From Treponema sp. (lineage in GTDB: Bacteria; Spirochaetota; Spirochaetia; Treponematales; Breznakiellaceae), in the NCBI GenBank assembly GCA_031279925.1, contig JAITHQ010000019.1, forward strand, positions 1 through 6,347: a stretch of 6,347 nt of DNA. The letters run 5' to 3'. This document shows, in pieces, positions 1 to 6,042 of this stretch; the stretch's first letter is position 1; each line of letters opens with the position of its first letter. Made by a program: the position numbers and the translations under genes. The notes beneath the pieces are model-generated. The model saw only the letters and a program-made list of their open reading frames with translations, had not been told where the DNA came from and ran no database searches.

Positions 1-1307
1 TGGCGGCGCCGCTCTCCGCACAGGATGGCTTTGCGGATCAAAGCTTCGGTTTTGGCGATGATGACGCGGGGGGAGCGTTTGGCGGCGGCAGTACACTTGC
101 CGTCTCCATCGGCGGCGAAGCGGGCGCTTCAATGACCGGCTTCTTTGACGATTTTTCAAACGGCGCGGATGAAAGCTGGCTTGGGGATATATTTTCCGGC
201 AAGCTCAATTTTTCCGCTGAAGGCTCCGCCGCTAAGGGAGTTATCAATTTGAAACTTGCTCCCGGCCTCGTCTACTATGACGCGCAATCGCCGGTATTCG
301 TTGATGAGGCGTATGTTACCGCCTATTTCGGCAATTTTAATGTTACCGGCGGCTTACATAAACTCACCTGGGGCAAGGCGGACAGCACCGGGCCGCTGGA
401 TGTGATAAACCCGCTGGACTATGCGGATTTATCCGCTATGGATATGAGCGACGCCGGGAGCCTCAAAATCGCCCGTCCGCTTGTTCACGCATCGTTAGTT
501 TTGGGGCAGTTTTCCAAATTGGAAACAGTCTTTGTCCCGAACTTTGAACCCCTGCGTTTTGCCGAAAGCGGGCGCTGGGCTCCGGCGCAGTTCGCGCAGT
601 TTGAACAGCTTGCGGCGCTTGGCGTTCCGGTAAACCGCCCCGATACTACAACGCTTGATTACGCGCAAGCGGGGCTGCGTTTTACCACAACGATTGCAAA
701 TGCGGCGGATATAGGCGTTCAGTATTACTACGGGCGCTTAACCAAACCAGCCGTTACCATGTCTGTTGCGCCGCCCTCGCCCCTGCCTCTGGCGGTAGAC
801 TTCGCGTACAATCCCTATCACCAAATCGGCGTTGATTACGCGCAAGTTATCGCCGGTTTCAATCTCCGCGCCGAATTCGCGGCGAACATTACCCGCGACT
901 CAGGCGGCGATGACAGCACGGTGTATAACCCGTCCCTTGCGTGGTCACTCGGTTTTGACCGGGACTTCTGGGGTATTAACCTCAACCTGCAATGCAACGA
1001 AACGATCCGCCTGTTTGACGGCGCAATTACCAGCCCCCTGGACATCGAGGCTGAAAGCGACCTAACGGCAACGCAGATAACCGCGCAGCTCTCAAAAAAG
1101 TTCCTGCGGGATGAGCTGGAACTCAAAGCCGCCCTTGTCTGGGAAATTGAAAGCGGCGCGTGTCTTATCATACCCGCCCTGGTGTGGGCCAAAAACGACG
1201 TGGCAGTTGAATTGTCCGCCGGTATATTCGCCGGCAGCGATGAAGGGCTTTTTGGACAGTTTCACGACAACAGCTTTGTAAAAGTGGGATTAAAGTACAC
1301 GTTTTAG
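1..1307 (+). CDS. Porin-like outer-membrane beta-barrel protein, 5' end missing
   Basis: The reading frame is open from the window edge (first whole codon at 3) to TAG at 1305-1307, so about 434 residues are visible and the start codon lies upstream. The ATG at 132 is internal: the codons before it continue the same protein. The visible N-terminus (AAPLSAQDGF) looks like the end of a signal peptide with cleavage near LSA|Q, followed by a Gly/Asp-rich linker and then alternating polar/hydrophobic strands typical of a beta-barrel. The protein ends in KVGLKYTF; a C-terminal Phe is the usual outer-membrane assembly signal. The motif WGKADSTGPLDVINPLD (369-419) resembles the conserved WGxxD...INPxD segment of DUF1302-type porin-like proteins; this family link is from memory of the motif, not a search. 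Substrate is unknown. It converges with the pfp operon. Confident on outer-membrane barrel, less on family. Confidence 0.8.
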   Translation, partial: AAPLSAQDGFADQSFGFGDDDAGGAFGGGSTLAVSIGGEAGASMTGFFDDFSNGADESWLGDIFSGKLNFSAEGSAAKGVINLKLAPGLVYYDAQSPVFVDEAYVTAYFGNFNVTGGLHKLTWGKADSTGPLDVINPLDYADLSAMDMSDAGSLKIARPLVHASLVLGQFSKLETVFVPNFEPLRFAESGRWAPAQFAQFEQLAALGVPVNRPDTTTLDYAQAGLRFTTTIANAADIGVQYYYGRLTKPAVTMSVAPPSPLPLAVDFAYNPYHQIGVDYAQVIAGFNLRAEFAANITRDSGGDDSTVYNPSLAWSLGFDRDFWGINLNLQCNETIRLFDGAITSPLDIEAESDLTATQITAQLSKKFLRDELELKAALVWEIESGACLIIPALVWAKNDVAVELSAGIFAGSDEGLFGQFHDNSFVKVGLKYTF

Positions 1308-1699
1308 GGGGTACCCACGACAAGCGGGGCGTTTGTGTAACCTATGCGGGGAGTAACACAATTGGGGATGTGGCCTGGTATGATTTAAACTTAGGCAATA
1401 CCTCTTACGGTGGGGACTAAAACAGCAGACACCACAGGGCTTTACGACATGAATGGGAGCGTGTGGGAGTGGCGCCGGGACTGGTTCGACGACATTGGTA
1501 CAGGAACGGCGAATAATCCCACAGGTCCCAGTCTTACATCGAGTAAGCAGTGAGCTCTCCGGGGAGGTGACTGGCGCTTCCCCCGGACTTCTGCACGGCT
1601 GTCAACCGGAGAAGCTGCGAGCCCGCAATTCCGGGCTCGCTAACCTGCTTCGGCGCCGTTAGATTTTATCGTGTGAGTTTCCGTGTGGTCTGCCCCTGA
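1308..1699 (+). pseudogene. Decayed formylglycine-generating-enzyme-like (SUMF1/FGE-sulfatase domain) gene, C-terminal part
   Basis: Conserved landmarks of the FGE-sulfatase fold can be read in order but in changing frames. At 1343-1390 there is YAGSNTIGDVAWYDLN, which ends at TAA 1418. At 1437-1487, in another frame, there is GLYDMNGSVWEWRRDWF, matching the usual GLYDMSGNVWEWxxDW. The same frame continues past TGA 1548-1550 to RGGDWRF (1560-1580; usual RGGSW) and stops at TAA 1641. A last shift gives FRVVCP (1679-1696) and TGA 1697-1699, the usual C-terminal end of such proteins. The N-terminal half is absent. Intact family members include enzymes that oxidise cysteine to formylglycine in sulfatases, and many bacterial relatives of unknown role. 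At least two frameshifts and two internal stops make it non-functional. It begins directly after the barrel gene's stop, which suggests insertion or deletion at that point. Family call is confident; the original function is not known. Confidence 0.85.
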
Positions 1700-1848
1700 G
1701 TTTCGCAATTATTGACACCCATGCCGCCTTTACTGGTCACGATATTGAGTTTCAAATGGCTGATGGCTTTTATAAACCGGTAAACTATCCCTATATCACT
1801 TTTGTTGATCACGAAACTATTTTGGCTAAATATAGTCAATCCACTTAA
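1690..1848 (+). pseudogene. Short AT-rich orphan reading frame, probable C-terminal remnant of an unrecognised gene
   Basis: A frame open from 1663 and ending at TAA 1846-1848 (a second TAA follows at once) encodes a protein-like stretch including FAIIDTHAAFTGHDIEFQM and ending in ILAKYSQST. Its amino-acid mix is balanced, with many aromatic and acidic residues, unlike the Arg/Pro/Ser-rich shadows of GC-rich genes. There is no ATG before 1756 and no ribosome-binding site, so it looks like the tail of a longer gene whose front is lost. By hand count, bases 1741-1860 contain 40 G or C out of 120 (33%), clearly lower than the neighbouring genes, which hints at a different origin. I do not recognise the family. 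It could also be non-coding sequence that is open by chance. Confidence 0.35.
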
Positions 1849-1900
1849 TAAAGACGAAGCCCGATTTTAGCTTCTTGCCATGGAACAGGCGAATTCTTGA

Positions 1901-1985
1901 AAAATCCACGGATTGCACGGATTTTCATGGATTATACCGGTTCTGGGAAACTGAAATCCGTGTTAATCCATGTAATCCGTGGACC
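1901..1985. repeat. Imperfect inverted repeat built from CACGGATT units
   Basis: The left arm (about 1904-1934) reads tccacggattgcacggat and onward to tcatggatta. The right arm (about 1954-1984) is its imperfect reverse complement, ending tgtaatccgtgga. About 20 nt lie between the arms. Each arm is itself a string of three near-copies of CACGGATT/CATGGATT spaced 9-10 bp apart (1907-1914, 1916-1923, 1926-1933 in the left arm). As RNA or single-stranded DNA it could form a hairpin with roughly 30-bp arms and several mismatches. Similar ATCCGTG-type dispersed repeats occur in intergenic regions of many unrelated bacteria (recalled, not searched). Function unknown; no T run follows, so a terminator is unlikely. 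Confidence 0.75.
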
Positions 1986-2034
1986 TTCTTTAGTTATTCT
2001 TAAAGGGAGCAACTCTATATGCTTTCGCGCCAGG

Positions 2035-2090
2035 GAAGCGCTGATTAAATCCAATCGAGGATGCGGACTAAAGTCCGCAATCAGCGCTTC
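2035..2090. repeat. Nested hairpin: 12-bp outer stem with an inner 7-bp palindrome
   Basis: The outer arms gaagcgctgatt (2035-2046) and aatcagcgcttc (2079-2090) are perfect reverse complements over 12 bp. Inside, gcggact (2063-2069) and agtccgc (2072-2078) form a second perfect 7-bp stem that abuts the right outer arm directly, leaving a 16-nt single-stranded bulge (2047-2062) on the left side only. This is far more pairing than chance gives in 56 bp. It is followed after 3 nt by another hairpin. It may be a dispersed repeat or a structured RNA; no T run supports a terminator. Confidence 0.75.
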
Positions 2091-2093
2091 TTG

Positions 2094-2154
2094 GAGCCTG
2101 CAAGGTAGAATTTTGGCGTTTTCAACGCCGAAATTCCAGATTTTGAACAGGCTC
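2094..2154. repeat. Long hairpin with a 7-bp basal stem and 13-bp apical stem
   Basis: Basal arms gagcctg (2094-2100) and caggctc (2148-2154) pair perfectly. The apical arms gaattttggcgtt (2108-2120) and aacgccgaaattc (2124-2136) pair over 13 positions with a single G-T wobble, closed by a 3-nt loop. The internal loop has 7 nt on the left and 11 nt on the right. It lies 3 nt from the preceding nested hairpin, so the two together form a 120-bp structured block (2035-2154). It sits 65 bp beyond the stop codon of the DUF4139 gene and could lie in that transcript's 3' untranslated region. There is no T run on either side. Confidence 0.75.
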
Positions 2155-2218
2155 TTATCCGCATTTGTGTAATAAAATGAGCAAATACAATGGGGGATCT
2201 GAATCGGCCCTTAAAAAG

Positions 2219-4288
2219 CTACAAACGAAGGCCGTTCAGGTAATCTTCGTATGCTTTTTGGGCCGTTTTTGCGCCGGTACGGAACTTTTCGATTTCCGGC
2301 GTCAGGCGGTCTAGCTCGTCATCCAGCGACACCAGCCGCTTAAGATACTCCTGCCCCTGCTGCGTCTGGCTGCCCGCCGCTTCAAGGTTCTTTCGTATCC
2401 GGTCCTGTTCCTCGACAAGAAAGGAACGGCGGTTTTCCGCATCTATTACCGCCGCCTCCGCCAAGGAGACCGCCCGCTTCATATCCATTGCCTGCCGCAG
2501 GGCTCCGCGGACGGCTGGGGGAATTTCCTGGCTGCTTGCGTAAGACAGAAATGCTTCGGGCCTCAATTGGAGCAGCGTAACGCGCTCCATTACCGGCCTT
2601 GCTTCCCGGACTATCAGGGTAATTTCCCGCGCCGCAGGCAGAGTCATGGTAAAGCGGTAAGCCGAGGGGGTTTGCTCATCCGCTTCGGGAGCCTCTAGCG
2701 CCGCTCCCTGGGTTTTCGGATGCTCCACCAGAATCTGCCTGGACTGCGTTGAAACGTTTTTAAAGGCATAGTTTTTTATATAATCCTGACTGCGGCTGAT
2801 ACTCAGTATCCCGTCCGCCACGTGCACCGCAGCTATTGTGCGGGAATTAGCCTCGATTATTGTTCCGGTTACGGAAAGGTCTTCGCCAAAAGAGATAAGC
2901 CGTTTTTCATCCTCGTTCCAAAATTCGATAAGCGCGTCACCGGCATACGTTCCGCCGTCGTACACGGTGATCGGACCTGCCGGCAATTTCATCCCGGTGG
3001 TGTTGGTAATTTCCGCGCCAAGGCGGGGATGGATGTTTCTTCCGTATGCGTTCGCCCCGGAAAAAATCAGGAGCTTACGGGCCGCGATTTTGGATTCCAC
3101 TAAAGGCAGCATGGCGCTCATTCTGCGGTCAAGGCTGACCGGCTTTTTTATGGTAAATTCAAACTGATCCCCGGCGGCTGCGCCGGACGCGCCTTGAATC
3201 GCTCCGCCGTCAAGGGCAACGGACTGCTCGTAAGACGGCTTGTATTCTTCAACGACGGCGTCATATTCCGCCTCTTCCGCCAGTATCTCTCTTTTCATCA
3301 TCATGCGGGGGGCAGGCGCGGGCACTGCGTAGCCGGTTCCGTGAGTTTCCGCTGCGGCTGCGCCGGCAATGGCAAGGGGCAGGACAGGGCGGGAAAGGTA
3401 ATACGGGGGATACAGGTTCTGTATAAAAGAGGCCGGTCTTCCCGCCGCCAGGGAAAGTTCAACCTCTCTCCAGTCGGTGTCGCCGTCATTGTCAACAATA
3501 GCCCATCCCTGAAACAGCGGCTCTCCGCCGCCGCCTGTTCCCAGGTCCAGCCGGTAGGAAACTTTCCACACCGGCGCGGGGATTACATAGCTTATTGAAA
3601 CCTGGCGGCTGCCGTTTCCCGGCAGCGTTACCACAAGGTCCCGCGAATCTGAATTTCTGGATGCGGCAATCAGGTCCAGGGCGCGGCCAATATCCCGGTT
3701 AAGCTCACTGTCTTTAAAGTTAAGGGAAGCGATCTCTTTTAAATTGATAAGTTTAAGGCCCGCAGCGGTGTAGACTGAAAGCCATTGTTCAAGGGCTTCG
3801 TTATCCGGCGAGATGGAACCACGGTTCTCGACGCCTACAATCCGTCCGTTTATGGGAGAAGGCGCGGCGATTTCCACTTCCGCGCCCCGAAGTCTTGTCA
3901 GAATAAGGGCCATGTCAGGCTCATCGGACAGATCGATGCGGAGGCTTTTGAGGGTTTGCAAAAGCGTCTGCTCGGACTGATAGGTCACCGAAGGATTCGC
4001 CGATGCGGGGTCGTTCAGGACCAGCGATTTTAAGGCGTCGCTGATCGAACCGGTTTTGAAGGGGAGCGCTATTTTGCCCTGGCCGTTCAGGGCTCCCCGG
4101 TGTTCATAATAAGCAAGCCCAGATGAAAAGAGCGTTATTTTTTTGAGCGGAAGCAAGACATTCCCTCCTGATTCATCCCGTATGGACTGGGCATTAATAC
4201 CGGAAGCTCCCGGCCCTAAAGCCATCAAAGCGATAAGGGGCAAAAACATACCATGCGGAAACCACAACCGGCCTTTCTTTTCTTTCAT
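2219..4288 (-). CDS. Secreted DUF4139-type protein with C-terminal coiled coil
   Basis: The 689-residue product starts at ATG 4288, with AAGGAG 5 nt upstream. Residues 1-34 look like a signal peptide: basic KEKKGR, hydrophobic core about 14-24, probable cleavage after INA (31-33). No Cys follows, so it is not a lipoprotein; a periplasmic or envelope location is inferred. Residues 49-65 (KKITLFSSGLAYYEHRG) match the opening strand common in DUF4139 proteins. Residues about 228-570 fit the DUF4139 beta-rich domain, including PAPVWKVSYRLDL (237-249) and GWAIVDNDGDTDW (261-273). A Pro/Ala/Met/Glu-rich segment (about 303-375) interrupts the domain, as is usual in this family. Residues about 598-680 are charged and heptad-like, probably a coiled coil. 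The family has no established biochemical activity. It lies 36 bp downstream of pfp on the same strand, so co-transcription is likely. Confident on secretion and good on family. Confidence 0.85.
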   Translation of the reverse strand: MKEKKGRLWFPHGMFLPLIALMALGPGASGINAQSIRDESGGNVLLPLKKITLFSSGLAYYEHRGALNGQGKIALPFKTGSISDALKSLVLNDPASANPSVTYQSEQTLLQTLKSLRIDLSDEPDMALILTRLRGAEVEIAAPSPINGRIVGVENRGSISPDNEALEQWLSVYTAAGLKLINLKEIASLNFKDSELNRDIGRALDLIAASRNSDSRDLVVTLPGNGSRQVSISYVIPAPVWKVSYRLDLGTGGGGEPLFQGWAIVDNDGDTDWREVELSLAAGRPASFIQNLYPPYYLSRPVLPLAIAGAAAAETHGTGYAVPAPAPRMMMKREILAEEAEYDAVVEEYKPSYEQSVALDGGAIQGASGAAAGDQFEFTIKKPVSLDRRMSAMLPLVESKIAARKLLIFSGANAYGRNIHPRLGAEITNTTGMKLPAGPITVYDGGTYAGDALIEFWNEDEKRLISFGEDLSVTGTIIEANSRTIAAVHVADGILSISRSQDYIKNYAFKNVSTQSRQILVEHPKTQGAALEAPEADEQTPSAYRFTMTLPAAREITLIVREARPVMERVTLLQLRPEAFLSYASSQEIPPAVRGALRQAMDMKRAVSLAEAAVIDAENRRSFLVEEQDRIRKNLEAAGSQTQQGQEYLKRLVSLDDELDRLTPEIEKFRTGAKTAQKAYEDYLNGLRL

Positions 4289-4293
4289 TTAGG

Positions 4294-4299
4294 CTCCTT
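4294..4299 (-). promoter_or_regulatory. Ribosome-binding site of the DUF4139 gene, within a short direct repeat
   Basis: On the minus strand AAGGAG lies 5 nt before the ATG at 4288 and fixes that start. The 36-bp gap after pfp consists largely of two near-copies of the same string: gcggcggcaggag (4324-4312) and gcggcggtaaggag (4307-4294). The upstream copy therefore carries a second purine-rich AGGAG too far from the ATG to serve it. No promoter is visible in this short gap, which supports translation from the pfp transcript. Confidence 0.7.
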
Positions 4300-4324
4300 A
4301 CCGCCGCAAGACTCCTGCCGCCGC

Positions 4325-5986
4325 TTATGCCCGGCCCTGTTCCAGACGTAGCGTCTTGGTCGGCTCATCGCAGACTTCAGGGGGGCCAAAATATTGGATG
4401 GAGCCGGGAAAGAGGAAACAGGTCTCTAGCGCCCAAGTGTCGCGCACGGCCTCGAAAGCCTTGAACGGCTTGCCGTCAAGCTCTACCAGGGCTTTTTTGA
4501 TAACCGGCTTTTTCGCTCCGTGCCGCTGCTCAAGGTTCATCATCATGGTCAGGGGAACCCCGCCCGCCACCCACTCGCCGGCAGGGGCGGTAAGGTTACG
4601 GACACTGGAAAGGTAGCCGGTTAAGCCGGAGGCGATCAAGACAAAGGCGCTGTAACCCAGGCTGTAACAGTAATCCGTGTCAAAATTTGAAGGAAAGGCG
4701 CAGCGGCCCTCGTAACCAAAGAAGTGGGCCAGAGCGCTGAATTTACCGGTATAGGCATTGCTCTCCTTAAGGGAATAGAGTTTTTTTTCTACCATACCGA
4801 TCAGCAGTTTTTCGGTTTCGATTCTTGAAACTTGTACGTTCCCGTGGGGATCGCGGTCCATAAGGAATTCCCTGGCAATATCCGGGGGCAGGGTCTGAAG
4901 GATATTGTAGGCGGCTTCGGAAATACGCCTGCTGAGCCAATACATTTGATCGATAAAGGAACTGATCCCGGAAAATTCTGCTTCCTCTTTGGCAATGGCA
5001 TCGTTGAGTTCGGTAATAAGTTTTTTTATTTCGGGGATAAACTCCACCAGTCCTTCGGGGATTAAAACGATTCCAAAGTTCCTGCCCTTTTCCGCCCGTT
5101 GTACAATGGAGGAACAGATATGATCCACTACCTGATTCAGTGAAAGTTTTTTTGCCTCGATTTCTTCGGAGACCAGGCAGACGTTGGGTTGGGTTTGCAG
5201 GGCGCATTCCAGCGCGATATGGCTTGCGGCCCGGCCCATCAATTTGATAAAGTGCCAGTATTTTTTGGAAGAATTGGCGTCCCGCTCCAGATTGCCGATA
5301 AGTTCACTGTAAGTTTTACAGGCCGTATCAAAACCAAAAGAGGTTTCGATGTATTCGTTTTTAAGGTCGCCGTCAATTGTCTTGGGGCAGCCGATAACCT
5401 GAATGTTGGAACCCTGGGCAAGAAAGTATTCGGCAAGGAGGGCGGCGTTGGTATTGGAATCATCCCCGCCAATAATGACCACAGCGGAAAGGTCCAGTTT
5501 TTTTGCGGTTTCCAGGGAGGCGGCAAATTGTTCATCCGTTTCAATTTTGGTCCGCCCCGAACCGATAATATCAAAGCCGCCGGTGTTGCGGTATGCGTCG
5601 ATAATTTCACCGGTAAGGAGCGCGGTTTTGTTTTCGATAAGGCCGCTTGGCCCGCCCCGGAATCCGTACAGTTTCGATTGGGGATTCCCCCTTTTAAGGC
5701 CGTCGTAAAGGCCGGCAATGACATTATGCCCCCCCGGCGCCTGCCCGCCGGAAAGGATAACCCCCACTTTAAGCTCCCGGTGTATAGAGTCATTTTTTCC
5801 GCTTTTAAACGTAACCAGCGGCTTGCCATAGCTTAACTTGAAAATGGCGCGAAGTTCCTTCTGATCCGCCACGGACTCCGTTGGCTCGCCGGTTTCAATG
5901 GCAATATCAGCAGTTGAACAGGCCAAACACGCAGGCAGTTTTGGCTGATAACTGTAACGGGCCTTTTGCAATGCGGAAATATCCAT
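4325..5986 (-). CDS. pfp: Pyrophosphate-dependent 6-phosphofructokinase, long (spirochete/plant-beta) type
   Basis: This cytoplasmic enzyme interconverts fructose 6-phosphate + PPi and fructose 1,6-bisphosphate + Pi, a reversible glycolytic step. The 553 residues match the usual length of about 550-570 for the long form in Treponema, Borrelia and plant beta subunits. Motifs in order: GGQAPGGHN (80-88) in the phosphate-binding region; GGDDSNTN (173-180), where the second Asp replaces the Gly of ATP-dependent enzymes (GGDGS) and marks PPi use; PKTIDGDL (201-208) with the catalytic Asp and the Lys typical of PPi enzymes; [13 protein letters not shown] (218-230); MGRAASH (250-256) for sugar phosphate binding; IPEGL (309-313); and [13 protein letters not shown] (424-436). 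No key residue seems lost. The ATG at 5986 is the only usable start after an in-frame upstream stop. It heads a probable operon with the DUF4139 gene and has its own promoter just upstream. Confidence 0.97.
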   Translation of the reverse strand: MDISALQKARYSYQPKLPACLACSTADIAIETGEPTESVADQKELRAIFKLSYGKPLVTFKSGKNDSIHRELKVGVILSGGQAPGGHNVIAGLYDGLKRGNPQSKLYGFRGGPSGLIENKTALLTGEIIDAYRNTGGFDIIGSGRTKIETDEQFAASLETAKKLDLSAVVIIGGDDSNTNAALLAEYFLAQGSNIQVIGCPKTIDGDLKNEYIETSFGFDTACKTYSELIGNLERDANSSKKYWHFIKLMGRAASHIALECALQTQPNVCLVSEEIEAKKLSLNQVVDHICSSIVQRAEKGRNFGIVLIPEGLVEFIPEIKKLITELNDAIAKEEAEFSGISSFIDQMYWLSRRISEAAYNILQTLPPDIAREFLMDRDPHGNVQVSRIETEKLLIGMVEKKLYSLKESNAYTGKFSALAHFFGYEGRCAFPSNFDTDYCYSLGYSAFVLIASGLTGYLSSVRNLTAPAGEWVAGGVPLTMMMNLEQRHGAKKPVIKKALVELDGKPFKAFEAVRDTWALETCFLFPGSIQYFGPPEVCDEPTKTLRLEQGRA

Positions 5987-5999
5987 TTTTCTCTTTATT

Positions 6000-6005
6000 C
6001 TCCTT
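6000..6005 (-). promoter_or_regulatory. Ribosome-binding site of pfp, with unusually long spacing
   Basis: On the minus strand the only strong Shine-Dalgarno string, AAGGAG, ends 13 nt before the ATG at 5986. A weaker AAAGAGA lies closer (5990-5996). No ATG, GTG or TTG exists in frame between the upstream stop (TGA) and 5986, so the start is not in doubt despite the spacing. The predicted transcript start near 6007 would leave AAGGAG almost at the very 5' end of the message. Confidence 0.55.
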
Positions 6006-6013
6006 GATCTGCC

Positions 6014-6042
6014 ATCATATCAAACTATACATTGTTTCACAA
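6014..6042 (-). promoter_or_regulatory. Sigma70-like promoter for the pfp operon
   Basis: Reading the minus strand, a -35 box TTGTGA (6042-6037, 4 of 6 to TTGACA) is followed by exactly 17 bp and a -10 box TATGAT (6019-6014, 5 of 6 to TATAAT). Transcription would begin near 6007, about 20 nt before the pfp start codon. It lies between the end of the transposase gene (6077) and pfp, so it could be native or partly supplied by the end of the insertion sequence. An overlapping TATAGT (6029-6024) lacks a matching -35. Confidence 0.6.

Larger units (their letters stand above)
1308..2218. other. Gene-free interval between convergent units, filled with gene remnants and repeats
   Basis: About 910 bp separate the barrel gene from the end of the DUF4139 gene. 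In order it holds FGE-like gene debris, an AT-rich orphan C-terminal frame, a CACGGATT-unit inverted repeat, and two adjacent hairpins; these are described separately. The remaining pieces (about 1849-1900, 1986-2034 and 2155-2218) show nothing recognisable. No complete gene with a plausible start and ribosome-binding site was found on either strand, and no hairpin here is followed by a T run that would make a classical intrinsic terminator. The frame open at 1897-2172 (+) simply runs through the repeats and is not a credible gene. Confidence 0.75.

Noticed and set aside
132..134. ATG at 132 as the start of the barrel gene
   Set aside because: The frame is open upstream to the window edge and encodes a signal-peptide end and linker, so the true start lies outside the window.
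1453..1662. Small + strand open frame of 69 codons
   Set aside because: It is an out-of-frame reading of the decayed FGE-like gene; the conserved motifs lie in the other frames.
1901..1985. CRISPR array
   Set aside because: Units are 8 bp at 9-10 bp spacing with no spacers of CRISPR length, and no cas gene is nearby.
2035..2154. Intrinsic terminator for the pfp operon
   Set aside because: The hairpins are strong but no T run follows them on either strand, so a classical rho-independent terminator is not supported.
2035..2154. Integron attC recombination site
   Set aside because: Inverted structure prompted the idea, but the paired core sequences RYYYAAC and GTTRRRY are not present at its ends and no cassette or integrase is visible.
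1897..2172. Open frame of 91 codons across the repeats
   Set aside because: It runs through the CACGGATT inverted repeat and both hairpins, has no ribosome-binding site and shows no protein-like conservation.
5189..5836. Long antisense open frame (215 codons, +) and overlapping minus-strand frames inside pfp
   Set aside because: They overlap pfp, whose motifs are complete; their translations show no family features. They are shadows of a codon-biased gene.
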